Part shown: positions 1 to 7,831 of the stretch, piece after piece
How positions within the stretch are numbered: position 1 is the first letter of the stretch
How the letters are laid out: the number at the start of each line of letters is the position of its first letter
Assembly: GCA_049700435.1 (NCBI GenBank)
Contig: JBNAVK010000018.1
Span: forward strand, 1 to 26,031
Source of the DNA: JAVZLH01 sp049700435
GTDB taxonomy: Archaea; Thermoproteota; Bathyarchaeia; Bathyarchaeales; Bathycorpusculaceae
DNA: 26,031 nucleotides
Direction: 5' to 3'
Notes under the pieces: model-generated
What the model saw: only the letters and a program-made list of their open reading frames with translations
Database searches by the model: none
Told to the model about the DNA's origin: nothing
Position numbers and translations under genes: made by a program

Positions 1-2
1 TA

Positions 3-563
3 CTCAAAGACCTAAAATTGAAGGGAAAAAGCTACTACATACCACCATACCCAAAAGAAGTTTACTTGCCAGAATACCTTAAAGGACTTAAGGAAACAGT
101 TGTCTTTATCTCTGCTGACACGGGCGGCATGCCCTCAATAGAGGAACTCGCAAAAAGCAAATTCCTTCTTGAAAACCCGAACGGAATATGTGTAGCCCCA
201 CCAGGCTTAGGTCTTCTAACTCGATTCGAAAAAGAAGTCAGAAGAGACATTACAAAGCTTCAACTTGACGAATTATGCGAGAGCCTCGAACCCCTAATTG
301 TCGAAAATCTTCAATTGGCGAAGGGGATGGAAATCAAAGTAATGGATAAACAAATCTATGTTAGGATATTTGACTCCATATACAAAAGCCTTTACACAGC
401 CGAAGAAAATTTGAGAAGCATTCACTCTCTGGGATGCCCGCTTGTAAGCGCCATAGCATGTACTGTTGCCAAGGCAACTGGAAAAATGATTACAATACAA
501 AGAGATAACGTATCTCCAGATGGTCAAACAATTGAGGTATGGTTTCAGTTTGTAGAGGGCTAA
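3..563 (+). CDS. Unrecognised protein, C-terminal part (runs off left edge)
   Basis: The reading frame is open to the left edge of the window. A TTG at 18 is a possible start, but the codons before it (3-17) read smoothly as coding sequence and no ribosome binding site is visible, so I treat this as the C-terminal part of a longer protein. About 187 residues are visible. They are soluble in character, with no membrane helix. The first part is rich in Pro and Tyr, the middle is helical with many charges, and the last 45 residues start with LGCPLVSAIACTVAKATGK and end in a beta-strand-like VWFQF. That ending loosely resembles the Cys/Gly-rich end of small ligand-binding domains such as V4R, but the match is too weak to name. 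The next gene starts 3 bases after the stop, so the two are probably co-transcribed. Function unknown. Confidence 0.6.
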   Translation, partial: LKDLKLKGKSYYIPPYPKEVYLPEYLKGLKETVVFISADTGGMPSIEELAKSKFLLENPNGICVAPPGLGLLTRFEKEVRRDITKLQLDELCESLEPLIVENLQLAKGMEIKVMDKQIYVRIFDSIYKSLYTAEENLRSIHSLGCPLVSAIACTVAKATGKMITIQRDNVSPDGQTIEVWFQFVEG

Positions 564-566
564 AAT

Positions 567-773
567 ATGAATTTTCCAATGTCCATGTCAGACGTAAGCC
601 TTTGGCTGGCTGTTATGGCAATAATTCTGTTGATAACTTCTGAGCTTATATCTTCAGCAACAGAGTATTCACATAACATTGTAATTGACAAAAGTCGTTT
701 TAGACTAGTGGCATTAGCCTTAGGAGTAGGGTTCATGGTTACAGTGGTCATGCGCATATTCCAACCTTTCTGA
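567..773 (+). CDS. Small two-helix membrane protein
   Basis: A 68-residue protein starting with ATG, three bases after the stop of the upstream gene, which suggests translational coupling. Two hydrophobic segments (about residues 9-30 and 46-65) are separated by a short polar loop containing EYSHN and DKSRF. By the positive-inside rule this loop may face the cytoplasm. No enzymatic motif is visible and I do not recognise the family. Proteins of this size next to a soluble partner are often accessory subunits or anchors for it, but that is inference only. Confidence 0.6.
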   Translation: MNFPMSMSDVSLWLAVMAIILLITSELISSATEYSHNIVIDKSRFRLVALALGVGFMVTVVMRIFQPF

Positions 774-818
774 ACTCACAAAAGGCTTAGAATGCCGCCC
801 TTAAGGAAAAAGAGAGTG

Positions 819-1265
819 CTATTGTTCTGTTCCTGTTATGACTATGTTGAATGAGAAGCTTGTAATTCCGCTGATGCTTTGAGACACATTTAAGGTTAGA
901 GCTGCACAAATAACATCGCCGGGGCTTAACACTTGGCCTGTGCAGTTCCAATTTAGTGTGATGTAGTTTGTTGCGGTTGAGGGAGACCATTGTTCTGTTG
1001 TCATGCTTAATGTGACGGGTAAGGTGCCATTGTTGTATATGTAAATCATCTTTGTCGCAGTTTCTCCAGGGGCTATGTTTCCCCAATCTATGGCTGTGAC
1101 GGGGCTCGTGCGGTTACTATACCAATAAACGCTTACTCCAACAGCCCTAACAGTTGCAGCATTATTGAAGGTGTAAGACGCCATGAGCGCGCCTAAAGCA
1201 CTTGCGATAATGCCTGCGGCGGCTATTGCCAACAAAGCCCCTAAACTGAGTCTTTGCATGGCCAT
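819..1265 (-). CDS. Secreted or membrane-anchored beta-sandwich protein
   Basis: About 148 residues. I chose the ATG at 1265 because GGTGA lies 4 bases upstream and the hydrophobic segment then begins at once (MAMQRLSLGALLAIAAAG). A longer frame back to 1328 would add 21 polar residues with no ribosome binding site. Residues 6-28 form a single hydrophobic helix, either a signal peptide or an N-terminal anchor. The rest alternates strands and turns and is rich in Ser, Thr, Asn and aromatics, with phrases such as GNIAPGETATKMIYIYNNGT, typical of Ig-like or camelysin-like extracellular domains of archaea. Several N-glycosylation sequons (NRT, NGT, NCT, NVS) fit surface exposure. No catalytic motif is visible. 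It could be a surface-layer or pilin-like component. Confidence 0.65.
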   Translation of the reverse strand: MAMQRLSLGALLAIAAAGIIASALGALMASYTFNNAATVRAVGVSVYWYSNRTSPVTAIDWGNIAPGETATKMIYIYNNGTLPVTLSMTTEQWSPSTATNYITLNWNCTGQVLSPGDVICAALTLNVSQSISGITSFSFNIVITGTEQ

Positions 1266-1482
1266 TTTCTCACCGCTTAATGGCAAATCGTGCGTCTTAA
1301 TAAACATTATTGTAGACTTTATCAACACAAATACACAAGAAGAAAGCCAAAACTAAACCGAACAAAATCGGATAAGCGCAAACCAAAGTCAGTAACAAAA
1401 ACTGTTTTAAATCATTTTGATGGTGTTGGCAGCTATTCTGTCCAGCAAGTGTCTGGCGGCTGCTCGACACTTCAAATGACAC

Positions 1483-1490
1483 TATAAACT
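1483..1490 (+). promoter_or_regulatory. Putative TATA box for the DUF457-like gene
   Basis: The sequence TATAAACT lies 31 bases upstream of the strong AAGGAGGAG ribosome binding site at 1521. A start of transcription about 25 bases downstream (near 1512) would leave a short leader containing that site. The rest of the 1266-1520 interval shows no convincing gene. Two short overlapping open frames on opposite strands there lack support. Confidence 0.4.
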
Positions 1491-1520
1491 TATTAATTCG
1501 GCTGGCGTCATTAAGCGAAA

Positions 1521-1529
1521 AAGGAGGAG
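1521..1529 (+). promoter_or_regulatory. Strong Shine-Dalgarno without a canonical start codon after it
   Basis: AAGGAGGAG is the best ribosome binding site in this area and sits just before the conserved N-terminus of the DUF457-like protein. The next in-frame codons are AAC GAA TCG TTC GCA GTT. None is ATG, GTG or TTG, and a stop (TAA) lies in frame at 1512. The site therefore marks where translation should begin, while the start codon itself is unresolved. Confidence 0.6.
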
Positions 1530-1532
1530 AAC

Positions 1533-2138
1533 GAATCGTTCGCAGTTGGACATTTTGCTCTCGGATACATTCTCAGCAAGCTAACTGCGAAATTTACGAA
1601 AACAAAATTAAATATTCCACTAGTTTTTACGCTTTCCGTCCTTCCAGACATCGACATATTAATTACGCCTTTGGAGCATCGTGGACCCACCCACTCAATT
1701 ATTGTGGCGGCTATAATTTTCATACCGTTATTTGCAATATGGAGTAAAAACGCTCTTCCATATTTTGTTGCTTACATCCAACATTCATTAATTGGCGATT
1801 TTATTGCGGGCGGCAGAACACAGCTTTTTTGGCCGCTTACATCACAACTTTATGGTATTGAAATCAGCATTAGAAGCTTAACAAACATAGCCTTAGAATG
1901 GATTTTATTCCTAGCCGCGGCAATTGTTCTTATAAGGAGCAGAGACTTACAAATTTTACTTCAACCCAATAATTCAAATTTACTTCTTTTCATACCAACA
2001 TGCACTGTGCTTTTACCTACGTTTTTGGCATTTCCAATGGATGTCCCACTAGCATTAGTGCCACTGCACATTCTGTTTCTAACGCTTTTCTCGGCGTCGC
2101 TTTTAATGGGCATCAAAAAATTTTTGACGCACTTTTAG
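1533..2138 (+). CDS. DUF457/YdjM-like membrane metal-dependent hydrolase, start unresolved
   Basis: The first formal start is a TTG at 1671, but the frame continues upstream to 1515 and that extension holds the conserved N-terminus of the LexA-regulated YdjM/DUF457 family: GHFALGYILSK, then VLPDIDILI, then HRGPTHS across the TTG. Those His and Asp residues form the predicted metal site, so the real protein must begin near 1533. The start given is approximate (first codon with usable spacing from AAGGAGGAG). About 201 residues, with four or five hydrophobic segments after the HRGPTHS motif and conserved HSLIGD and FWPL segments. It is an inner-membrane hydrolase-like protein of unknown substrate. 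Either the start codon is non-canonical or the assembly has an error near 1530-1545. A TATA box lies at 1483. Confidence 0.7.
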   Translation, partial: ESFAVGHFALGYILSKLTAKFTKTKLNIPLVFTLSVLPDIDILITPLEHRGPTHSIIVAAIIFIPLFAIWSKNALPYFVAYIQHSLIGDFIAGGRTQLFWPLTSQLYGIEISIRSLTNIALEWILFLAAAIVLIRSRDLQILLQPNNSNLLLFIPTCTVLLPTFLAFPMDVPLALVPLHILFLTLFSASLLMGIKKFLTHF

Positions 2139-2265
2139 TTGGTTGGGACGCTAGCAAAAGGCTATGAACCGAAAGAAATCATAGTTTGCCTTTCGATGTG
2201 TCCTTTTAGTATGGTAAGTTTCATATCCTTATTTATGCGTTATATATGATTGATGGTGATGATTT

Positions 2266-2718
2266 ATGCCTAAAATTCTTGTTCTCTACTATAGCCGCAC
2301 TGGAAACACAGAGAAGATGGCTCAAGCTGTGGCTGAAGGCGCCAAAACAGTCAGCGGTGTTGATGTGGAACTGAATTATCATGTTGCGCCTGAATCGTTA
2401 AGAGGCTTTGACGCAATAATCATAGGGACTCCGACATACCATCATGAGATGCCCCTAGACATGAAAATGCTTTTTGAGGAAGCCGCTGTTAAAGACGTGG
2501 ACTTGAAGGGCAAGCTTGGCGCTGCCTTCGGCTCTTATGGCTGGAGTGGGGAAGCACCGAAACTTGTAATCGAGATTTTGAAAAACAAGTTTGGCATGGA
2601 AGTGCCTGAACCTCCGCTGCTAATTAGGTATGCGCCAGACACGACTGGTCTAGAAAAGTGCAGGGAGTTCGGAAGGAAGATTTCCGAAAGACTTATGCAC
2701 GCTCCTCGCCATGCTTAA
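2266..2718 (+). CDS. Flavodoxin-fold FMN protein
   Basis: 150 residues starting at ATG with GGTGAT 5 bases upstream. The N-terminal YYSRTGNTEKMA (residues 8-19) is the FMN phosphate-binding loop of flavodoxins. IIIGTPTYHHEMP (about 51-63) and AAFGSYGWSGEAP (about 86-98) are the two isoalloxazine-flanking loops, as in the flavodoxin domain of FprA flavodiiron proteins and in WrbA-like proteins. It has only the flavodoxin domain, with no fused diiron or rubredoxin part. It probably carries electrons in the cytosol. The next gene, a ferritin-like protein, starts 15 bases after its stop, so the two are likely one operon with a role in redox or oxygen defence. The physiological partner cannot be read from the sequence. 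Confidence 0.85.
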   Translation: MPKILVLYYSRTGNTEKMAQAVAEGAKTVSGVDVELNYHVAPESLRGFDAIIIGTPTYHHEMPLDMKMLFEEAAVKDVDLKGKLGAAFGSYGWSGEAPKLVIEILKNKFGMEVPEPPLLIRYAPDTTGLEKCREFGRKISERLMHAPRHA

Positions 2719-2733
2719 GGTGGAGGAAAAGTT

Positions 2734-3213
2734 TTGAGTTCGGATAAGAAATTGGTTGATTTTCTCAAAAAGCAAATAGTCGTCGAAAATGAAATTGTTG
2801 ATTCTTTAAATAACGGCTTAGTGGACGTAAAGAACCCTCCTGTGAAAGGTGTTTTGAAGGGGATATCCCTTGACTCTGTGAAGCATGCGGAGCTTTACGC
2901 TGCTGCAATCACTCTGCTGACAGGTGTTTCTCAGGCTTTAACACAGGAGAATTTGGAAACGCAAAGGAAGCTTGTGGAAAAACACATAGAAATGGAAGCG
3001 GAATTGATTAAAAAGTTGGATAAGGTTATACCAACAATCGAAAATGACAAGGTTAAGCTTCTCTTAAACGCCATTCTGGCAGACGAGAAAAGACATCATG
3101 AGCTGTTAAAAGTGGTTCTAAACATAATTGTCCGGGGCGAAACCATAACTGAAGAAGACTGGTGGGAGCTTCTCTGGAAAAACGTTCCGTTCCACGGAGC
3201 CCCCGGAGGTTAA
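2734..3213 (+). CDS. Ferritin-like/rubrerythrin-like four-helix protein
   Basis: 159 residues. The TTG start at 2734 follows GGTGGAGG by about 8 bases, and no ATG is better placed. The protein is almost entirely helical with the spaced Glu and His residues of ferritin-like domains: E18/E20 in helix 1, H51 and E53 in helix 2, E86/E88/E90 in helix 3, and an ExxH motif (E118, H121) in helix 4. This pattern fits a carboxylate-bridged diiron site, as in rubrerythrin-type peroxide-reducing or iron-handling proteins. No rubredoxin Cys pair is present. The C-terminus ends in a Trp-rich tail (EEDWWELLWK). It lies between a flavodoxin and an HtrA-type protease on the same strand, which supports a stress role. 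The exact reaction is not known. Confidence 0.75.
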   Translation: MSSDKKLVDFLKKQIVVENEIVDSLNNGLVDVKNPPVKGVLKGISLDSVKHAELYAAAITLLTGVSQALTQENLETQRKLVEKHIEMEAELIKKLDKVIPTIENDKVKLLLNAILADEKRHHELLKVVLNIIVRGETITEEDWWELLWKNVPFHGAPGG

Positions 3214-3304
3214 ATCAAAGGCTCTAGTTGTTAGAGGTTTTCGAGTAAAAGCTTTAAACAAGGAAGATGTAGAACCTTTCTTAAACGTTTTCGGAGGATA
3301 AAGT

Positions 3305-4240
3305 TTGTCTTCGATGGATGAAAGCCGTGTTCTCGACATTCTTGAAAAGGTAAGTAAAAGCGTTGTTAACATAAGCACTGTGAGGCTTGTTCAAACAATT
3401 TTTTATCAAGCAGTTCCCGTTGAGGGAATGGGTTCCGGCATAATCATTGATGCTGATGGTCACATATTAACAAATAGCCATGTGGTGCGGGGAGCGGAAA
3501 AAATTGCTGTCACTTTATGGAATGGTGAAGTTTTAGATGGAAAAATAATTGGCGTTTGCGCTTTACATGACACGGCTGTTGTAAAAGTTGATGGAAAAGA
3601 GCTTCCAGCAGCAGAACTCGGCGACTCAGACAAGCTAAGAGTTGGGCAAAGAGTATACGCCATAGGAAATCCTTTCGGGCTGGCTGGAGGGCCTACAGTC
3701 ACTTCCGGAGTGATAAGCGCCATTAATAGAACAATAGAGTCTCCTAGAGGCCTCCTGGAAAACCTTGTGCAAACTGACGCAGCTATAAATCCGGGAAACA
3801 GCGGCGGCCCCTTAGTGGACTTGGATGGTAAGGTTGTCGCTTTAAACACGGCTATAATTCCATTCGCTCACGGGATAGGCTTTGCGATTCCAATAAACTT
3901 GGCGAAGAACTGCACGAACGAGATAATAACAAAGAAGATTTCCGCTAGGCCTTGGCTGGGGATAATAGGGCTGACCATAACCGAGGAGTTGTCTCGTTAC
4001 TATGGATTGCCAGTTAAAAGAGGAGTTCTTGTCACAAAAATTGCTGAGGGAAGCCCAGCAGAAGATGCAGGGATAGTTGCCGGCGACATGATCTTTGGAA
4101 TGGATGATGTTACAATTTACAGCATTGAAGACCTTGTTAAGGAGATTCATAAAAGGCAAATTGGAGATAAGGTGAAAATTTTCATCCTTCGACATGGCAG
4201 AGAACACTTCTTTGAAGTAACATTAAGCAAGATGCCCTAG
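3305..4240 (+). CDS. HtrA/DegP-type serine protease with one PDZ domain, apparently cytosolic
   Basis: 311 residues. The TTG start at 3305 has GGAGG 7 bases upstream. An ATG nine bases later is an alternative. The trypsin-like domain (about 20-205) shows the full catalytic triad: H59 in LTNSHVV, D89 in ALHDTAVV and S166 in NPGNSGGPL. A single PDZ domain follows (about 212-308), including RGVLVTKIAEGSPAEDAGI. There is no signal peptide or membrane helix at the N-terminus, unlike most bacterial DegP/DegS proteins, so it probably degrades or chaperones damaged proteins inside the cell. It follows the flavodoxin and ferritin-like genes by about 90 bases and precedes pelota by 16 bases, an arrangement consistent with a stress and quality-control transcription unit. 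Confidence 0.9.
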   Translation: MSSMDESRVLDILEKVSKSVVNISTVRLVQTIFYQAVPVEGMGSGIIIDADGHILTNSHVVRGAEKIAVTLWNGEVLDGKIIGVCALHDTAVVKVDGKELPAAELGDSDKLRVGQRVYAIGNPFGLAGGPTVTSGVISAINRTIESPRGLLENLVQTDAAINPGNSGGPLVDLDGKVVALNTAIIPFAHGIGFAIPINLAKNCTNEIITKKISARPWLGIIGLTITEELSRYYGLPVKRGVLVTKIAEGSPAEDAGIVAGDMIFGMDDVTIYSIEDLVKEIHKRQIGDKVKIFILRHGREHFFEVTLSKMP

Positions 4241-4256
4241 CAGAAGAGGCGGAGAT

Positions 4257-5333
4257 TTGAAAATTCTAGAAAAGAACCTAAAGAAGGGCTTCGTTAAGGT
4301 CCTCCCCGAAACATTTGACGACCTCTGGCATCTATACAATGTAATTTACAAGGACGACGAAGTTTACGCCTACACAACACGGGAATTAAAACCGAACGAG
4401 AAATACGCAAGACCTGGACGAGAAGAAAGAGTCTCGGTCTTTCTAGGAGTTAGAGTTGAAAAAATTTCATGGGACAAAGTTCTCGGAAAGCTGAGGGTTC
4501 ACGGAACCATCTGCGAGGCACCAGAAATAATTCCGAAGGGAGCACATCACACTCTCAACATAGCCCTAAACACGCCAGCTGCAATTGTGAAAAAGGAGTG
4601 GGCTAAGCATCATATTGAGCGGTTGGAGGAGGCAAGCAAAACATCCGAAAAACCAATGATAATAGTTGCCATAGACGACGAGGGCTACGCCATAGCGGCA
4701 ACAGCCCAATATGGCGTCGACGTGAAAGTGGAGGAAAACATAAGGCTTCCGGGAAAACTTGAAACTGAAAAACGAAGCTCTGCAGTAAAAGAGTTCTTCA
4801 AAAGGGCGCTGCAAAGCCTACGACAAATATGGGATGCAACACATTATCCAATAGTGATTATAGGCGTGGGTTTCGTGAAAAACGACTTCGCAAAGTTCGT
4901 TGAAAACGAAGCTGGAGACATCGCCAAATCCGTTGTGGACGTGAAAAGCGTCAACAACAGCGGCGTAGCTGGGATTCACGAGGCGCTACGCTCGGGCGTG
5001 CTTTTGAAAACTGCCAAAAGGCTTCGAGTAATCGAAGAAACAGAGGTTATAGAAGAGATTTTGAAAAGGCTTGGCAAAGGCGAACCCACCGTAACTTATG
5101 GGTTTGAAGATGTTGAGAAGGCTGCTGAATTGGGCGCTGTAGAAAAGCTCGTTTTGGCTGATGTGGCATTGCGTGAGGCTTCAGATGAAAAGCGGCTCCT
5201 TATGGAAAATTTGATGAAGAAAGTTGAGGGAAAGGGCGGGAAAATAATAGTTGTCAGCACAGAACACGAGGCTGGCGCAAAACTAGTCTCTTTAGGCGGA
5301 GTAGCCGCTCTTCTACGATTTTCGCTGCGCTAG
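4257..5333 (+). CDS. pelA: Pelota/Dom34, archaeal ribosome rescue factor
   Basis: 358 residues, the normal length of archaeal pelota. It starts at TTG (4257), with GGAG directly before it. The N-terminal Sm-like domain (about 1-130) reads MKILEKNLKKGFVKVLPETF and contains LWHLYN. The central domain (about 135-265) and the C-terminal eRF1-like domain 3 (about 270-358) follow. The GGQ motif of eRF1 is absent, as expected, because pelota does not hydrolyse peptidyl-tRNA. It binds the empty A site of stalled ribosomes and, with the GTPase aEF1A and ABCE1, splits them. It lies 16 bases after the HtrA-like protease gene. A convergent gene ends 7 bases beyond its stop. Confidence 0.95.
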   Translation: MKILEKNLKKGFVKVLPETFDDLWHLYNVIYKDDEVYAYTTRELKPNEKYARPGREERVSVFLGVRVEKISWDKVLGKLRVHGTICEAPEIIPKGAHHTLNIALNTPAAIVKKEWAKHHIERLEEASKTSEKPMIIVAIDDEGYAIAATAQYGVDVKVEENIRLPGKLETEKRSSAVKEFFKRALQSLRQIWDATHYPIVIIGVGFVKNDFAKFVENEAGDIAKSVVDVKSVNNSGVAGIHEALRSGVLLKTAKRLRVIEETEVIEEILKRLGKGEPTVTYGFEDVEKAAELGAVEKLVLADVALREASDEKRLLMENLMKKVEGKGGKIIVVSTEHEAGAKLVSLGGVAALLRFSLR

Positions 5334-5340
5334 TTCCAGC

Positions 5341-6048
5341 TTAAACTGTTCTTAATCTTCTTCGAACAGCAGGGTTTTGGTCAGCGATATGCTTCAACGC
5401 TAACTCAAAGGTTTCGTCTTCCAAAAGCTCCCTTTCTATAAAAACACCTGTTCTTCCAACATCGTCCCTTCTTAAAAGGGCGTGAACACGGTCCAAAACC
5501 GTTTCAACAGATATTCCGAGAAGCTTCGCCACATGTTCTTCGCGTCCAACAATGGTGGTTTCTCTATGTCCCTTCTCTGTCGGTTCAATCAGTAGTAAGC
5601 GTTTATCTACCCCACAGACTCTCACGCCATTCCTCAGATCCTTTAAGGTGGCTTCGCCGCCAAACCTGTAAAATTCCATTTCAACTTTGCGCATTTTCAT
5701 CAGCGGAAAGGAAACTCTAGTGTTTTCATCCATCTCTATATACGCTTTCATGGCGTAGGTTGGCGTAGCCTGCACAACCAGTCTTCTAATGATTGGTATT
5801 CCAGCCTTTTCTAGGATTGCCTCCGCAGTGAAGGAAGAAATTTGATGAGGAATGAAAACGTCTATGTCGCTTTTGGTGTTGACGTCGCCTCTGGCTATGC
5901 TTCCGTGGACAATGCTGTAAACGCCATTTTTCTCTAACGCCTCCATCACCCATATGGCCTTATCCCTAAACCTTTTAAGTAAAGCCCAGCGTTCAGCGCC
6001 ATAAACAACTTCTCTATAATCCATTCGTCTAGAGGGTTTTTCCGCCAT
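5341..6048 (-). CDS. Archaeal nucleotidyltransferase (DNA polymerase beta superfamily)
   Basis: 235 residues, ATG start with GAGG upstream. The catalytic signature of minimal nucleotidyltransferases is clear: VHGSIARGDVNTKSDIDVFI at about 47-66, with G49-S50 and the two metal-binding aspartates D61 and D63. The middle (about 85-150) looks like strands that supply the third acidic residue. The C-terminal 70 residues are helical and contain LLGISVETVLDRVHALL, like a small helix-turn-helix. This architecture matches a conserved archaeal family (COG2413-like) whose substrate is not known to me. It is larger than the MNT toxin/antitoxin enzymes, and no HEPN partner lies next to it, so a toxin system is unlikely. 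It converges with pelota. Confidence 0.8.
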   Translation of the reverse strand: MAEKPSRRMDYREVVYGAERWALLKRFRDKAIWVMEALEKNGVYSIVHGSIARGDVNTKSDIDVFIPHQISSFTAEAILEKAGIPIIRRLVVQATPTYAMKAYIEMDENTRVSFPLMKMRKVEMEFYRFGGEATLKDLRNGVRVCGVDKRLLLIEPTEKGHRETTIVGREEHVAKLLGISVETVLDRVHALLRRDDVGRTGVFIERELLEDETFELALKHIADQNPAVRRRLRTV

Positions 6049-6152
6049 CGCCTCGCCTCTTCCAAAAGTATTGCATTCGGTTTATTTTAGTAATTCGCGC
6101 ATGAATAATCTTTTAAATTGAAAAGGCTGATTAGAAAACAGGTGATTCAAAA

Positions 6153-6749
6153 TTGGGCATTTCCAAATGGCCAGTAAGCTGCATAGCAGGAGTCGCTGTC
6201 ATTGTCTTTTATTGCGCCTTTACTTTCGCATCATGGGCGTTGTATCCGACACCTTACAATCCGGTTGATAATTGGCTGAGCGATTTGGGGAACTCAACTT
6301 ACAATCCTTCAGGCGCCATACTCTATAATTTAGGTTGCGTTCTTACCGGAATTGCGCTCTTTCCATTCTTTGGTGGTCTTTACAAGTGGTATACAAATGA
6401 TAAGGGGAGAAGAATTTTGCTGATGATTACACAGGCGATAGGTTTGTTTGCAGCCTTTTCACTAATTATGATTGGCGTCTTTTCAGAAGATTCTGGCGAA
6501 CTGCATATCTTGTGGTCTTCAATCTTCTTCCTACTTAATCTACTGGTGCTTATTTTAATGGGAGTCTCATTGTTTACCCATCCTAACTACATGAAACCAA
6601 TAGCCTATTACGGCTTCATCGTAGCAGCCATAAATCTGCTCTTCATACTCGCATATAACATTCCATTATTCGAATGGTTCACTGTTTTTACCGCCTTGGG
6701 ATATGTTGGATTACTGGTTTACAACATGCTTAAAAAATTCAAAGCATAA
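6153..6749 (+). CDS. DUF998 family membrane protein
   Basis: 198 residues, TTG start with AGGTGA about 9 bases upstream. Six hydrophobic segments are visible (about residues 8-30, 55-77, 87-107, 114-138, 148-168 and 172-190). The first extracellular loop carries YNPVDNWLSDLGNSTYNPSG, the Pro/Trp/Gly-rich loop typical of DUF998 proteins. The family is found in many archaea and bacteria and has no assigned reaction. No catalytic or metal-binding pattern stands out. It lies alone between a divergent nucleotidyltransferase and the tRNA thiolase gene. Confidence 0.75.
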   Translation: MGISKWPVSCIAGVAVIVFYCAFTFASWALYPTPYNPVDNWLSDLGNSTYNPSGAILYNLGCVLTGIALFPFFGGLYKWYTNDKGRRILLMITQAIGLFAAFSLIMIGVFSEDSGELHILWSSIFFLLNLLVLILMGVSLFTHPNYMKPIAYYGFIVAAINLLFILAYNIPLFEWFTVFTALGYVGLLVYNMLKKFKA

Positions 6750-6843
6750 AATGCGCCAATGAACCGCTGCAACACCAGAGATATACGAAAGTTGCACTCT
6801 CTATCTTTATCAAGCAAATAAAGCGTAAACCATGTGAATTTCC

Positions 6844-7788
6844 ATGCAAAATAATGTCGCTATCTGCGATGTTTGCAAGCGCCGAAAAGCCTTTTTCTTT
6901 AGACCGTACTCTGGAGAAAGACTCTGCAGAAAATGTTTCAGGGAATCCATTGAAGAAAAAGTTAGAGTAACAATAGCAAAATACAAAATGTTTAATTTTG
7001 ACGATAAAATAGCTGTGGCTGTTTCTGGCGGAAAAGACAGCGTCAGCCTACTACATGTTTTGGCCAAGATAGAACGGGATTACCCGAAAGCGTCCTTGGT
7101 GGCGATTACGGTTGACGAGGGAATCAAGGGTTATAGGGATGAAGCCCTCAAAATAGCAGTTGAAAACTGCAAAAAACTCGGTGTAAAGCACTATGTGACA
7201 TCCTTCAAGGAGCTTTATGGCTACACTCTAGACGAAATTGTGAAGCGTTTGAAAAAGAGGAAAGGCGAGGGATTAACGCCATGCGCATACTGCGGCGTAA
7301 TGCGAAGGAAAGCGTTGAACATGGCTGCCAGAAAACTTGGGGCTGACAAACTTGCAACAGCCCACACCCTCGACGACGAAACACAAACATTTCTCCTCAA
7401 CATTTTTCACGGCGACGTAATGCGCATAGCAAGAGAAAAGCCTGTGATAGATGAAATCCACCCAAAACTCGTGCAGAGGGTGAAGCCCTTCTGTGAAATT
7501 CCAGAGAAAGAAACAGCCTTATACGCCTACATCAAAAAAATAAAATTTCAAAACATGCCATGCCCGTATGCTTCAGAAGCATTAAGAAACGACATCCGCA
7601 TGATGCTTAACCGCATAGAAGAAAAACATACTGGAATAAAATTTACAATTTTCAAGTCTGCTGAAAAGATGAGACCAGCCATTGAAAAGATTGCCAAGCT
7701 GGAGAAGTTTAGGGAATGTGGCGAATGTGGGGAGCCCGCTGCGGAACCAATATGTAAAAGTTGCCAGATGCTTAAACAGATTATGTGA
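6844..7788 (+). CDS. ncsA: tRNA 2-thiolation enzyme, NcsA/TtuA (CTU1) family
   Basis: 314 residues. An N-terminal zinc finger (C8, C11, C28, C31) precedes an ATP-pyrophosphatase domain with the PP-loop SGGKDS at 61-66. The CAYC pair (C147, C150) and the later C240 are placed like the three cysteines that hold the [4Fe-4S] cluster in TtuA. The C-terminus has a second zinc finger (C292, C295, C304, C307). This is the complete domain order of the CTU1/NcsA/TtuA group. The enzyme activates a tRNA uridine with ATP and replaces its 2-oxygen with sulfur. U34 (NcsA) and U54 (TtuA) cannot be told apart from sequence alone, so the symbol is provisional. A ubiquitin-like sulfur donor is expected but not found in this window. 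Confidence 0.9.
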   Translation: MQNNVAICDVCKRRKAFFFRPYSGERLCRKCFRESIEEKVRVTIAKYKMFNFDDKIAVAVSGGKDSVSLLHVLAKIERDYPKASLVAITVDEGIKGYRDEALKIAVENCKKLGVKHYVTSFKELYGYTLDEIVKRLKKRKGEGLTPCAYCGVMRRKALNMAARKLGADKLATAHTLDDETQTFLLNIFHGDVMRIAREKPVIDEIHPKLVQRVKPFCEIPEKETALYAYIKKIKFQNMPCPYASEALRNDIRMMLNRIEEKHTGIKFTIFKSAEKMRPAIEKIAKLEKFRECGECGEPAAEPICKSCQMLKQIM

Positions 7789-7831
7789 AGCACCGATATT
7801 CTAATAAGCGAGAAGGGTTGACGACACTCTT

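Noticed and set aside
1290..1487. Short open frames on both strands in the gap (one with a hydrophobic stretch)
   Set aside because: They overlap each other on opposite strands, have no ribosome binding site, and cover the promoter of the downstream gene.
5341..6048. Toxin-antitoxin nucleotidyltransferase (MNT/HEPN)
   Set aside because: The protein is about twice as long as MNT, and no HEPN gene is adjacent.
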